Notes: generated by a model not told the origin, from the letters alone. A stretch of 64,000 nt of DNA from Burkholderiales bacterium (GCA_016177875.1 JACOUL010000028.1:113873-177872), one strand, 5' to 3'. Positions 9,403 to 18,686 are shown, numbered from the stretch's first letter. A program made the numbers and translations.

Positions 9403-9789
9403 ATGGCTGAAGCACCCGCCGTCGCCGCAACTGCAGGAGCCGCCGGCGTCGCTCGTCCTTCGGTTCTGTCGCTTGCGATCAAGGAAAAATCTGCCTTGTA
9501 CGCAGCCTACATGCCTTTTCTGATCAACGGCGGCATCTTTGTGCCGACTAATAAGCCGTATAAGCTGGGCGATGAAATCTATCTCATCCTGACGCTGATG
9601 GATGATCCCAACAAGTATCCGATTGCGGGCAAAGTGGCTTGGGTTACCCCGGCAGGAGCGCACAACAGCAAGGCCCAAGGCATCGGCGTCCATCTCCCGG
9701 CCGATGAAAGCGGCACGCGCGTGCGGCAACGCATCGAGGAATTGCTGGGCGCCGCCCTCGGTTCGTCGCGGGTTACTCACACGCTGTAA
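9403..9789 (+). CDS. pilZ: PilZ domain protein of the type IV pilus type
   Basis: A 128-residue single-domain PilZ protein. After an Ala-rich N-terminus it reads RPSVLSLAIKEKSALYAAYMPF, GGIFVPTNK and YPIAGKVAWVTP, closely like PilZ proteins of the type IV pilus system. The RxxxR cyclic-di-GMP-binding motif at the start of the canonical PilZ domain is not visible, as is usual for this pilus subtype, which works through FimX/PilB-type partners. Position between holB and tatD is conserved in Gammaproteobacteria and Betaproteobacteria. Confidence 0.9.
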   Translation: MAEAPAVAATAGAAGVARPSVLSLAIKEKSALYAAYMPFLINGGIFVPTNKPYKLGDEIYLILTLMDDPNKYPIAGKVAWVTPAGAHNSKAQGIGVHLPADESGTRVRQRIEELLGAALGSSRVTHTL

Positions 9790-9822
9790 CGCCGTTTCCC
9801 GACGGCGGCGTAAAATAGCGCC

Positions 9823-10599
9823 ATGTACGTCGATTCCCACTGTCACATCAATTTCCCCGAATTAGCAGCGCGCTTGCCTGAAATCTTCGGCAAGATGGCT
9901 GAAAACCAGGTCAGCCATGCATTGTGCGTGGCGGTCGATTTGCCGGAATTTCCCCAGGTTTTGGATTTGGCCGAACGCTATCCGAATGTTTATGCATCGG
10001 TCGGCGTGCATCCCGATTACACGGATACGCCGGAACCGAGCGTGGAGCAATTGGTGCAGCTCTCACAGCATCCGAAGATTGTCGCGATCGGCGAAACCGG
10101 CTTGGATTATTATCGCCTCGAAGGCGATTTGGAATGGCAGCGCGAGCGTTTTCGTACCCACATCCGGGCGTCGCGCGAGACCGGCAAGCCACTGATTATT
10201 CATACCCGTTCGGCAGCCGAGGATACGATCCGCATCATGCAAGAAGAAGGTGCAGGATTGGATAAGGGCGGAGCGGGCGGCGTCATGCATTGCTTTACCG
10301 AGTCGTCGGCAGTGGCGGAAGCGGCGATGGCGATGGGCTTTTACATTTCGTTTTCCGGCATCGTTACCTTCAAGAGCGCCAAGGAATTGCAGGCCGTCGC
10401 CCTCGCCGTGCCCTTGAACAAAATGCTGATTGAAACCGATTCGCCCTATTTGGCGCCCGTGCCTTTTCGCGGCAAAACCAATGAGCCGGGATATGTAAAG
10501 CACGTCGCGGAATACATCGCCAAACTCAAAAGCCTGCCGCTCGAAGAGGTGGCGCAGCAAACCACTCAAAATTTCTTCAAGCTATTCAAAATTGCATGA
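9823..10599 (+). CDS. TatD family metal-dependent hydrolase (DNase)
   Basis: 258 residues with a metal-dependent TIM barrel. Metal ligands: VDSHCHINF at the N-terminus (His6, His8), GETGLDYYR (Glu), PLIIHTRSA (His), GVMHCFTES (His) and IETDSPYLAP (Asp), the full TatD set. Members are 3'-5' exonucleases or D-aminoacyl-tRNA deacylase-like enzymes; the paralogue next to holB/pilZ is usually called YcfH. The next gene starts inside its last codons (four-base overlap). Confidence 0.93.
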   Translation: MYVDSHCHINFPELAARLPEIFGKMAENQVSHALCVAVDLPEFPQVLDLAERYPNVYASVGVHPDYTDTPEPSVEQLVQLSQHPKIVAIGETGLDYYRLEGDLEWQRERFRTHIRASRETGKPLIIHTRSAAEDTIRIMQEEGAGLDKGGAGGVMHCFTESSAVAEAAMAMGFYISFSGIVTFKSAKELQAVALAVPLNKMLIETDSPYLAPVPFRGKTNEPGYVKHVAEYIAKLKSLPLEEVAQQTTQNFFKLFKIA

Positions 10600-11261
10600 A
10601 ATCGTTTCCTTCTCTATTGTTGCGCGCTTGGATGTTGCTGATTGCAGCCGGTTTGCCGGCGGTCTGTTTCGCCGGTGCCTACGATGATTTTTTTTCCGCG
10701 GTGAAGTCGGACAATGCCGACGAAATCCAGGCCTTGCTCAAGCGCGGCCTTGACCCCAATCTGATCGAAGAAGAACGCAACGATACCGGCCTCATTTTGG
10801 CAGTGCGCGAAGGATCGATGAATGCCTTCGATGTGCTGGTCAATGCGCGCGGCATCAATCTCGAAGCCCAGGCGCGCAATGGCGATACGGCGCTGATGAT
10901 TGCTGCCTATAAAGGAAATGCGCCTGCGGTGGCGGCGTTATTGGTCAGAGGCGCGCTGGTGAACTGCACTGGTTGGACGGCCTTGCATTACGCTGCCGCC
11001 AGCGGTAGCAATGACGTCGTTCATATGCTGTTGGATAAGAAGGCCGATATCAATGCCCGTTCGCCCAACAACACGACGCCGATCATGATGGCGGTGTTCG
11101 GCGGGCATATCATGACCGTTAAGCTGCTGCTCAATAGCGGTGCGGATGCCGGCTTAAAGAATGACGCGGGAATGACGGCGATCGATTTTGCCGTGAAATA
11201 CGGCTATAAAGATATCGAGGAAGGCTTGACGTATCGCCTCAAGCGAGCGGGGAAACGGTAG
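10596..11261 (+). CDS. Secreted ankyrin-repeat protein
   Basis: 221 residues. An N-terminal signal peptide (about 1-27, ending AVCFAGAYDD) suggests periplasmic location. Four to five ankyrin repeats follow, with GDTALMIAAYKGNAPAVAALL, GWTALHYAAASGSNDVVHMLL and NTTPIMMAVFGGHIMTVKLLL. Ankyrin repeats bind proteins; no enzymatic motif is present. It overlaps tatD by four bases, so it is probably the last gene of the mltG-tatD operon. The following repeat starts immediately after the stop codon. Confidence 0.88.
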   Translation: MKSFPSLLLRAWMLLIAAGLPAVCFAGAYDDFFSAVKSDNADEIQALLKRGLDPNLIEEERNDTGLILAVREGSMNAFDVLVNARGINLEAQARNGDTALMIAAYKGNAPAVAALLVRGALVNCTGWTALHYAAASGSNDVVHMLLDKKADINARSPNNTTPIMMAVFGGHIMTVKLLLNSGADAGLKNDAGMTAIDFAVKYGYKDIEEGLTYRLKRAGKR

Positions 11262-11366
11262 CTAGGACTTACGCAAAACCGCCCCAGCGGCGTTATGGCT
11301 CCTAGCCGTACAATGTGTACTGTCGTCGTCGCCATCCTTGCTGGGACGGCTTTGCGTAAGTCCTAG
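11262..11366. repeat. 105-bp MITE-like palindromic element
   Basis: A perfect 16-base terminal inverted repeat, CTAGGACTTACGCAAA (11262-11277) and its complement at 11351-11366. It continues inward imperfectly (CCGCCCCAGC against CCGTCCCAGC), with a small central palindrome GTACA-ATG-TGTAC. It encodes nothing and lies exactly between two convergent genes. It could be a non-autonomous transposable element, and its hairpin could also act as a bidirectional terminator. No clear target-site duplication was seen. Confidence 0.75.
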
Positions 11367-11376
11367 AAAATCCAGG

Positions 11377-11769
11377 CTACTTGATATTGTCGCCGACCCG
11401 ATCGCCCCAGACCGTGAAATGCTGGGTAATGACTTTGGTCGTGTAATACACATTTAGTACCGCCAACTCCGCCGCAACGGCGGGGGGGAAACCCTGACGG
11501 TCTCCACGCTCGTCGATCATCAGCTCATTCAAGTATTTTTCACATGCCGCCGGGCGTTTCCACAGCTCGGCGAGCTTGTTGGCAATACGGGCGTAATGCA
11601 CGATCAGCTCATGCGGCCGGATTTCCGGAGGCAACTGCGCAATCCAGGGCATCAAGAGCTTGATATTTGGTGCCGTTGGCTGCGTTCCCTTATCGGTCGC
11701 GGAAGACGAGCTTGCCGAGGGCTTGGTCTCTTGCGGCGGTACGTGTTTGCTCGGCATTTCGTCTTTCAT
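11377..11769 (-). CDS. Hypothetical protein, function unknown
   Basis: 130 residues. The first 35 are Ser/Thr/Pro-rich and probably disordered. The rest looks alpha-helical, with PWIAQLPPEIRPHELIV, a Trp-containing segment LAELWKRPAACEKYL, and an acidic-basic stretch DERGDRQGFPP. No signal peptide or membrane helix. I do not recognise the family. Codon usage resembles the neighbours, which supports a real gene; it is convergent with the ankyrin gene and divergent from the DUF4142 gene. Confidence 0.6.
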   Translation of the reverse strand: MKDEMPSKHVPPQETKPSASSSSATDKGTQPTAPNIKLLMPWIAQLPPEIRPHELIVHYARIANKLAELWKRPAACEKYLNELMIDERGDRQGFPPAVAAELAVLNVYYTTKVITQHFTVWGDRVGDNIK

Positions 11770-12006
11770 CGCTGCCCCGGCTCGTGTTTCTAGTTCATTA
11801 CGGCAATTCGTAGCTTAGCAGAGATCGCGCAGGGCGCTGTAAATTTTTCCCACTCATGTAGTTTCTTCTGCTGCGAAGCTTCCATTCAGCGGTTATAGAG
11901 CAGTTATCGTACTAGTAATGCATGGCACACGCCTTGCCTGATCACTTAGCCGAGTCAGCTTGTGCTCATTCAAGCATTTCCTCATTACCTTCTTTTCGGA
12001 GCAGAC

Positions 12007-12648
12007 ATGTCTACAGCAAATAATTGTGCACGATGGATCGCCGTTTTAGCACTTGCCCTGATGGCGGCGACGGCAAATGCGGGCGGAGAAACCACCGGTC
12101 AAATGCAAGACGACACAAGTAGCTCGAGTAGCGGGGCAAGCGGCGCCGCTTCGGCATCCGGATCCGGCGCGGCCTCGAGTCAAGCGGCATCGCGCAAGGC
12201 TGTCAGCGCGGCGGACCGGAAATTGATGATCGAACTGGCTCAGGCGAATAATTCTGAAATTGCCATTTCCCAGCTGGCCGAGCAACGGTCGAAAAATGCG
12301 GATGTGCAGGCATTCGCCAAAAAAATGATTGATGACCACACCCAGGCGTCGAATGATTTGCAACAGCTGGCGCAGCAAAAAGGAGTGAAATTGCCTGAGA
12401 CGCCGGATGCCAAGCATCAAGCCATGGCCAAAGAACTGAGCCGGCTGTCAGCTGAGCAATTCGATCGCCAATACATGGCACGCGCCGGAACGCATGACCA
12501 TCAATCGACGAAGGCGCTGTTGGAACGCATTCGCAAAAATGCCTCTGATCCGGATTTGAGAGCGTTGGCGGATAAGGTGCTTCCGGTCGTTGAAGAACAT
12601 CTTCAAGCCGCCAAAGAGCAAACGAGTACACGCTCAACCGGCCAGTAA
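12007..12648 (+). CDS. DUF4142 family secreted protein
   Basis: 213 residues from the ATG at 12007, chosen because GGAG precedes it and a signal peptide starts there (MSTANNCARW, hydrophobic core to ATANA). A Ser/Gly/Ala-rich linker (about 35-65) precedes a DUF4142 four-helix ferritin-like domain: NNSEIAISQLAEQRSKNADVQAFAKKMIDDHTQASNDL is typical. DUF4142 proteins are periplasmic or outer-membrane associated, often stress-induced, with no defined reaction. It is the first gene of a run of stress-type genes to 14082. Confidence 0.85.
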   Translation: MSTANNCARWIAVLALALMAATANAGGETTGQMQDDTSSSSSGASGAASASGSGAASSQAASRKAVSAADRKLMIELAQANNSEIAISQLAEQRSKNADVQAFAKKMIDDHTQASNDLQQLAQQKGVKLPETPDAKHQAMAKELSRLSAEQFDRQYMARAGTHDHQSTKALLERIRKNASDPDLRALADKVLPVVEEHLQAAKEQTSTRSTGQ

Positions 12649-12671
12649 TCCTTCGTCGTAAGGAGAAAGAA

Positions 12672-13133
12672 ATGGAAAACAGCAGGGTGGTTTCGATACT
12701 GAACGACTTGATAGAGACTTGCATCGATGGGGAAGAAGGATTTCGCAGCTGTGCCGACAATATTCGGGACAGCGAAATGAAAGCCTTTTTCTCCAGCCGT
12801 GCCAAGACATGCCGCGTGGCGGCGACGCAATTGCAAGACTTGGTCGTCTCCTTAGGCGGGCGCGTCGAGTCGAGCGGCAGCATGTCGGCGACCATGCATC
12901 GCCGCTGGCTCGATATCAAGTCCCTCATCACAGGCAAAAGCGATGAGGCAATTCTGGATGAGTGCGAACGGGGTGAGGATGTGGCGGTGCGCCGCTATCG
13001 AGAAGCCCTGGACCAGGATTTGCCGGAGCATATCCGCATCATCGTCCAGCGCCAGTACGAAGGGGTGCTGCAGAATCACGATCAAGTCCGCACTATGCGC
13101 GATCGTGTTCATGCCCGGCATCATCCGCACTGA
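12672..13133 (+). CDS. DUF2383 (PA2169 family) four-helix-bundle protein
   Basis: 153 residues, opening NSRVVSILNDLIETCIDGEEGFRSCADNI, the characteristic start of PA2169-type ferritin-like proteins, with Glu/His-rich helices later (QDLPEHIRIIVQRQYEGV). AAGGAG precedes the ATG by seven bases. Members are cytoplasmic and usually found near general-stress genes; metal binding is plausible but unproven. It is 23 bases after the DUF4142 gene on the same strand. Confidence 0.85.
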   Translation: MENSRVVSILNDLIETCIDGEEGFRSCADNIRDSEMKAFFSSRAKTCRVAATQLQDLVVSLGGRVESSGSMSATMHRRWLDIKSLITGKSDEAILDECERGEDVAVRRYREALDQDLPEHIRIIVQRQYEGVLQNHDQVRTMRDRVHARHHPH

Positions 13134-13157
13134 TTAAGCGAAAAAGGGAGGCACAAC

Positions 13158-13607
13158 ATGCCCATTAGCGAATGCTGCAACATCGGCGTCGTCTGTTGCA
13201 AGCCGGAAGACTCCATTCCTTACGTCGCCGGCCTCATGCGTCAGTATCATGTCGGCGATGTCGTGGTCGTCCGCCAGGAAGGCCATGAGCGCATCCCCTT
13301 GGGCATCGTGACCGACCGCGACATCGTGGTCGAGACTATCGCTCCTGAAGTCGACATGGGGCTTGTGACTGCGGGCGACATCATGAGTACCCCATTGGTC
13401 ACCGTGCGTGAGGACGAGGGATTTGCCGAAACATTGCGGATGATGCGCGAACACAAAATCCGCCGCCTGCCGGTGGTCGCTGAAAACGGCGGTTTGCGCG
13501 GCATCGTGACCACGGAAGACATCATCAATCTTTTGACCTTGGAATTATCAATGGTCAGCATGGCGATGGCGGAACAGCCGGTGGCTGAAAGCCATCTAAG
13601 ACGTTAG
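13158..13607 (+). CDS. Tandem CBS domain protein
   Basis: 149 residues made of two CBS repeats: CKPEDSIPYVAGLMRQYHVGDVVVV to GIVTDRDIVVE, and IMSTPLVTVREDEGFAETLRMM to RGIVTTEDIINLL. Stand-alone CBS pairs bind adenosine nucleotides and sense energy state. No effector domain is fused. Preceded by a good AGGGAGG site. It stands in the stress-type cluster between DUF2383 and Hsp20. Confidence 0.92.
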   Translation: MPISECCNIGVVCCKPEDSIPYVAGLMRQYHVGDVVVVRQEGHERIPLGIVTDRDIVVETIAPEVDMGLVTAGDIMSTPLVTVREDEGFAETLRMMREHKIRRLPVVAENGGLRGIVTTEDIINLLTLELSMVSMAMAEQPVAESHLRR

Positions 13608-13632
13608 GTAATCTGCCATTACGGAGGACATC

Positions 13633-14082
13633 ATGGCCAATATTCAACCCCGTTTCGATCCTTTTCGCTCGCTCGCTCGTTTCGATCCCTTGCAGGAAAT
13701 GGAAGATTTTTTCCGTGAAGGCCGCTGGTCTCCCATGTTGCGTCGTTTCGGCAGCGAATCGGGTATTCGCATGGATATTACGGAAAACGACCAGAACTAT
13801 GTCGTGAAAGCCGAAATTCCCGGCGTATCCAAGGAAGACATCAAGGTGGCCATTGACGGCAACCAGGTCTCGATCAGCACCGAGACAAGGCAGGAACGTG
13901 AACAAAAAGAAGGTGAAAATCTGATCTGCAATGAGCGCTATTACGGTCAAATGTCGCGCAATTTCACGCTGCCGCAGGACGTGGAAGACACGAAGGCCGA
14001 AGCGCATTATCAAAACGGCGTATTGGAATTGACGCTGCCGAAAAAAGAGGGCGGCGGCCGCAAGCAAATCGCCATCCAATAA
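13633..14082 (+). CDS. Small heat-shock protein, Hsp20/alpha-crystallin family
   Basis: 149 residues with an alpha-crystallin domain: IRMDITENDQNYVVKAEIPGVSKEDIKVAIDGNQVSI, the ERYYGQMSRNFTLP strand and the terminal A-x-x-x-NGVLELTLPKKE motif. The C-terminal IAIQ is a weak I-x-I-type tail. Holdase chaperone, cytoplasmic, forming large oligomers. GGAGG lies upstream. Last gene of the stress cassette. Confidence 0.95.
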   Translation: MANIQPRFDPFRSLARFDPLQEMEDFFREGRWSPMLRRFGSESGIRMDITENDQNYVVKAEIPGVSKEDIKVAIDGNQVSISTETRQEREQKEGENLICNERYYGQMSRNFTLPQDVEDTKAEAHYQNGVLELTLPKKEGGGRKQIAIQ

Positions 14083-14163
14083 ATAAGCCCTGAAAATGGC
14101 GCTATCTCCGCCCTTTGACTTTGGGGGCGAAGATGATAATGGCTCTACATCCAGGGAGGAGCC

Positions 14164-15084
14164 ATGCTAAACGAGCGCGAAATCGAAAGCTGCTATTTGG
14201 GCCAATTCATTCCGGTCCACTATCACCACAATATGCTGATGGACGAAAACCGCATGAAGAACTTTCGTGCGGCGATCGACCACGCGGTATTTCCGGGTGC
14301 AAAAGTCTTGGAGCTGGGAGGCGGCACCGGTGTGCTTTCTTGGTTCGCGGCCCAGAAGGCGGAGAAGGTGTGGTGCGTCGATTTCAATCCGGATCTCGTG
14401 GCCGAAGCGCGCCGCATGCTGGCGCAAAACATCCACGGCAACAAAGTGCAAGTCATCCATGCCGACGCCTTCGAATACTTGCCGCCCGAGCCCGTGGATA
14501 TCGTTATCTGCGAAATGATCCACGTCGCGATGCTTCGTGAAAAGCAGGTGGAAGTCATCGAATCCTTCAAGAAGCGCTATCGCGAACGCTTCGGCGGGCC
14601 GCTGCCGCGCTTCATCCCGGAAGCGGTCGTGATGGCGGCGCAACCGCTGCAGCAAGATTATTGTTTTGAGGGCTACCATGCGCCGATCGTGCAATTCCAG
14701 CCCCATACGATTCATTCCGGCACGGTGGAATTGGCCGAACCGGGTGTCTACAGCATCCTGGATTTTAGCCAACCGACCGATACTCTGATTCGCTGGCAAG
14801 GCGAATTTCGCATGGCGCGGGACGGTAAATTGAACGCCATCCGTTTCATCACCAAGAATATTTTGGCGATACAGGAACAGCAGGGCAGCACCATCGATTG
14901 GCTCAACCATTACATGGTATTGCCGCTGGCGCAGCCGATGGCGGTCAAAGCAGGCGAACTGATACAGCTCAGCTTCCAATACCGTGCCGGCAGCGCGATC
15001 TCTTCGCTGCAAAACAATTTGCGCGCACATGTGGTCAATCAGGCAAGCAAAGCGGTTGAAGGCCTCGCGCTGGCTGTCGTATAA
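14164..15084 (+). CDS. Class I SAM methyltransferase, protein-arginine-methyltransferase-like
   Basis: 306 residues. The N-terminal domain holds SAM motif I VLELGGGTGVLSWFAAQ (about 48-64), motif post-I WCVDFNP and a double-E-like CEMIHVAML at about residue 120, followed by a C-terminal beta-rich region as in PRMTs. The opening NRMKNFRAAIDHAV resembles the PRMT pattern around the YxxxDxxR segment. Substrate unknown; a protein or small-molecule target cannot be told apart here. GGGAGGA precedes the ATG. It follows the stress genes on the same strand but has an 81-base gap. Confidence 0.8.
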   Translation: MLNEREIESCYLGQFIPVHYHHNMLMDENRMKNFRAAIDHAVFPGAKVLELGGGTGVLSWFAAQKAEKVWCVDFNPDLVAEARRMLAQNIHGNKVQVIHADAFEYLPPEPVDIVICEMIHVAMLREKQVEVIESFKKRYRERFGGPLPRFIPEAVVMAAQPLQQDYCFEGYHAPIVQFQPHTIHSGTVELAEPGVYSILDFSQPTDTLIRWQGEFRMARDGKLNAIRFITKNILAIQEQQGSTIDWLNHYMVLPLAQPMAVKAGELIQLSFQYRAGSAISSLQNNLRAHVVNQASKAVEGLALAVV

Positions 15085-15180
15085 GCTGCGCGAAACCGGC
15101 TCGCTAAAACTGCTTGCCTCAACGCTCCCGGTGCGTAGTATGATGTTTTCCAGAATAAATACTGCACGCAAGGGAGCGGC

Positions 15181-15990
15181 ATGCCGATTTTTTTCGACGA
15201 AAACGAGCTGACGCCGGAACAGCGTTCTCGATATAGCTGGGCCGTCGCCGAATACACGCGCATTCAGAAGGAAAATCACGAGCGCATTGTCGGCATGGGC
15301 AAGGTGCCCAAAGCGCATGCTCCCAGTCCACAGTCTGCGTTATTCGCCCGCCTGCTTGAAGGTAAGGCGCCATTGCCGTACCCGCCGCCGACCACCTATT
15401 CCTATCCTTGGTACGACATCATCGAAAAGCCGGGCAAGTACCATGTGTCCGTGAGCGGCGTACATGTCGAGGATGGACACGAGTCGATTGAATTGAATCA
15501 ATGCACCTGGCCGATATTGCGAAAGAGCGGCGGGGCATCCGACTTCCTTGCTTTTCTCAGGCAAGCCGCGAATCGGCTCTCGGTAAGCCCCGATGCGCTT
15601 GCGCTGCTTGAAAAGGCGCTGGCAAATCAACCGGAATTCATCGTCACTTACGGCCATTGGGGCGAGTTCCGGTTATCGATGGGACGCATCATCCGCCAGG
15701 GCCGGCGCGTGATGGTGGAAGGCAGCCGCTTTGATCTGCAAACGCTTGAGGGCGGTAATCCGGTCATCGTGAGAGTGTTGCGTACCGGGGCGGAAATTCG
15801 CGCCAAAGCTGATGCCACATTGGCCGACGTCCGCAACCGCGTGCAGGAAGCGGGGGATGAACTGCCGCCGATCGATCACATTACGCTGGCATCCGAAAGC
15901 AGTATTCCGCGCTCCGACTCCCCGGAAGGAGACGATATCGTCGAATATGATTGCGACGGCTGGATACTTGAGCGGCTAACTAATTTGTAA
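15181..15990 (+). CDS. Hypothetical protein, function unknown
   Basis: 269 residues, soluble, no signal peptide. The middle has a patterned beta-strand region with PWYDIIEKPGKYHVSVSGVHV and EFIVTYGHWGEFRLSMGR; the C-terminus is acidic (DSPEGDDIVEYDCDGW). I do not recognise a family. Spaced like a real gene and preceded by AGGGAG; its 3' end overlaps the end of the convergent GGDEF-EAL gene by 11 bases. Confidence 0.7.
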   Translation: MPIFFDENELTPEQRSRYSWAVAEYTRIQKENHERIVGMGKVPKAHAPSPQSALFARLLEGKAPLPYPPPTTYSYPWYDIIEKPGKYHVSVSGVHVEDGHESIELNQCTWPILRKSGGASDFLAFLRQAANRLSVSPDALALLEKALANQPEFIVTYGHWGEFRLSMGRIIRQGRRVMVEGSRFDLQTLEGGNPVIVRVLRTGAEIRAKADATLADVRNRVQEAGDELPPIDHITLASESSIPRSDSPEGDDIVEYDCDGWILERLTNL

Positions 15991-18439
15991 ACTTGAGGCC
16001 ATAGGGGCAAGCACAAGGCTGAGGACGTGCAATGCCGTAGCCCTGCGCGTAGTCCACCCCCAGGGCGCGCAGTCGTTCGAGGATGGTTTCATTTTCGACG
16101 AACTCGGCGATAGTTTGAATTCCCATCACATGGCCGATGCTATTGATTGCCTCAACCATGGCGGCGTCCACCTCGTCATGCGCCATATCCTTGACGAAGC
16201 TGCCGTCGATTTTCAAGAAGTCGACCGGCAAATGTTTTAGGTACGCGAACGATGACATCCCGCTGCCGAAGTCGTCCAGCGCGAAGCGGCAGCCGAGCGT
16301 CTTCAGTTCCCGGATCAGTGCGGCGACTTTGGTTAAATTGGATATCGCCGCGGTCTCGGTAATTTCGAAGCAAATGCGTTCGGCAGTGCCCGGATAGCGC
16401 ATCAATTGCTCGCGGATGAAGTCGAGCATGGTGTCGTCTGACAGCGAAGTACCCGACAAATTGATGGCGCACATATCGAGCCGTTCTTCCTTATTCGGAC
16501 ATAGCTGGTCGAAATGGCTCAGCGCCTGCCGGATGACCCAGCGGTCAAGCACCGTCATTAGATTGTAGCGTTCAGCAGCGGGAATGAAAGCCATCGGCGG
16601 TACGATATGGCCGTTTTCATCTTCCAGCCGCAGCAGCAATTCGACATGCAGGCTCTTATCGCCATCGATAGGCTCAATCCTTTGGAAGTAAAGCCGCAGC
16701 CGGTTGCTCGCCAACGCGCTGCGAATGCGGCCTACCCATTGCATTTCACCATGGCGGGACGCAAGTTCTTTATCGTCGGGGCGGTAGACATGCACGCGGT
16801 TGCGCCCACTGTCTTTCGCCACGTAGCAAGCCGTGTCTGCGGCGCTGAGAAGTTCCGACTCGGACAATGCATTGTCGCCAAAGCACACCAGGCCGATGCT
16901 GACGCCGACGGTGAAGGTTTTGTCTTGCCACACAAAATGAAATTCGCTGATCGCCTGGCGCAGGGCGTCGGCAATTTTGAGCGCGGGTTCCGCATCGCAG
17001 TTTTCCAGCAGCACGCCGAACTCATCGCCGCCCAGGCGCGCCAATGTGTCGTTGGTGCGCAACTGCGCTTGAAGGATGCCGCACAGAAGCCGGAGCAATT
17101 CGTCGCCTGCGATATGGCCGCACGTGTCGTTGACGACCTTGAATTGGTCCAGATCTAGATACATCAGCGCATGCTGGCGATTCGTTCCGGCCAGTCCAGC
17201 CAAAGCATTCTTCAGGCGTGCGTCGAATTCGCGCCGGTTGATGAGGCCGGTTAGCGCGTCGTGACGGGCCTGATGCGACAGCTGGGCGGCGATGCGCCGC
17301 GCTTCGCTGACATCGTGGAAGACCAGGACGGCACCGATAATATGGCCTTCGGCATCGCGAATCGGCGCGGCGGAATTCTGAATGGCGAACTCCCGGCCGT
17401 CGCGCCGCACCAAAATGCATTGCGTCGCCAAGCCGACAATGTCGCCGCTGTCGAACACCATCGTCACCGGGTTAGGCGCACGTTCCCGTGTCGAATCGTC
17501 GATGATGCGGAACACTTCTTCCAGCGGACGGTTGCAAGCTTCGTCTTTGTTCCACCCGGTCAAGCGTTCCGCCACGGGGTTGAGATAGTCGATCAAGCCG
17601 GTGGTGCTGGTGGTGATCACCGCGTCGGTAATTGCCTGAAGCGTCACTTGCGCTCGTTCTTTTTGCTCAAACAGTTCACGCGTTCGGTCGGCTACTTTCA
17701 GTTCCAGCATTTGATTCGAGGTTTTCAGGGCCGCTTGAGCAGCCTCTTTTTCCCGACGCAAGCGAATAACGGTAATGCCGTAGCCGATATCGCTTGCCAC
17801 TTCACTCAATAGGTCGATTTCTTGCTGATCGAAGCCTTCCACGTTATCGGAATAGAAACCGATGACGCCGATAACCTTATCGTTGACGACGATCGGCAAG
17901 CCGAGAACGGAATGGAAATTGTAGCGTCGCGCAAATTCATGCCAAGGGCTGAAGCGCTCGGTTTCATGCACGCGTCGGATGACGGCCGGCTTACCGGTAT
18001 GAATTGCTTGTCCAAAGACACCCTTGCTCAAGGGCGAATCGGGATGCCAGGATACCGAATGGCTATCCAAGAAGCCTGCCCGGAATCCTGTGTGCGCCAC
18101 GGGCTGGACCGTTTTTTCTGCATTGTCGAGTGCGTAGCCGACCCAGGAGTGGGTGTAGCCGCCGACCTCCACCATGATGCGGCAGATGTCGTCGAGAAGG
18201 GAAAATTCATGGGTCGCCCGCATCACCACGCGACTGCAGGCGCTGAGCGTGCGTAAAACACGCAGGTAATGGTTCGAGACGGTAGTCGCCGGCCCAGGCG
18301 TTTCCCGAGAAATAAGGGAGGTATCGGCAATGATCGACGACAGAACATCGTCGGCGCTGCCTGCGACAGTCGCGTTTTCAGACGTGAGCTGCTTGTTCTC
18401 TTTATCTTCCGTCGAGGCGACCATTGGCGATTTGCTCAT
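15980..18439 (-). CDS. Cyclic-di-GMP dual-domain protein, GAF-PAS-GGDEF-EAL
   Basis: 819 residues, no membrane segment. Order: low-complexity start (1-60), GAF domain (about 75-225), coiled coil, PAS (about 255-375), GGDEF (about 385-550), EAL (about 565-810). The GGDEF signature is intact (RLGGDEF), and an RxxD inhibitory site (RTND) lies five residues before it. The EAL motif reads VELLLR, keeping the metal-binding Glu, and DDFGSG with LKIDGSF is present, so both activities are possible. Cytoplasmic. It is divergent from the DUF1631 gene across 247 bases that hold the promoters of both. Confidence 0.94.
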   Translation of the reverse strand: MSKSPMVASTEDKENKQLTSENATVAGSADDVLSSIIADTSLISRETPGPATTVSNHYLRVLRTLSACSRVVMRATHEFSLLDDICRIMVEVGGYTHSWVGYALDNAEKTVQPVAHTGFRAGFLDSHSVSWHPDSPLSKGVFGQAIHTGKPAVIRRVHETERFSPWHEFARRYNFHSVLGLPIVVNDKVIGVIGFYSDNVEGFDQQEIDLLSEVASDIGYGITVIRLRREKEAAQAALKTSNQMLELKVADRTRELFEQKERAQVTLQAITDAVITTSTTGLIDYLNPVAERLTGWNKDEACNRPLEEVFRIIDDSTRERAPNPVTMVFDSGDIVGLATQCILVRRDGREFAIQNSAAPIRDAEGHIIGAVLVFHDVSEARRIAAQLSHQARHDALTGLINRREFDARLKNALAGLAGTNRQHALMYLDLDQFKVVNDTCGHIAGDELLRLLCGILQAQLRTNDTLARLGGDEFGVLLENCDAEPALKIADALRQAISEFHFVWQDKTFTVGVSIGLVCFGDNALSESELLSAADTACYVAKDSGRNRVHVYRPDDKELASRHGEMQWVGRIRSALASNRLRLYFQRIEPIDGDKSLHVELLLRLEDENGHIVPPMAFIPAAERYNLMTVLDRWVIRQALSHFDQLCPNKEERLDMCAINLSGTSLSDDTMLDFIREQLMRYPGTAERICFEITETAAISNLTKVAALIRELKTLGCRFALDDFGSGMSSFAYLKHLPVDFLKIDGSFVKDMAHDEVDAAMVEAINSIGHVMGIQTIAEFVENETILERLRALGVDYAQGYGIARPQPCACPYGLKFTN

Positions 18440-18686
18440 TGTCTCCCAATCAATCCAATGTTAATTCTAAGCAACATTGGCCATAGTAATCCAATATCCC
18501 GATTGAGGAAAGAACTCCAGAATTACTCTATTTACGCGATAACGGATCACGCCTGCAAAGACGGAAGAAACGGTGATTGTCGCCCACGGTTTTTTCGGAA
18601 ACCACAAACGAGCGAACTTATTCCCACAGGAATCTCTACTAAGATATTATTTCAACACTTCCCGTTTACCAAGAAACACCTTACGA

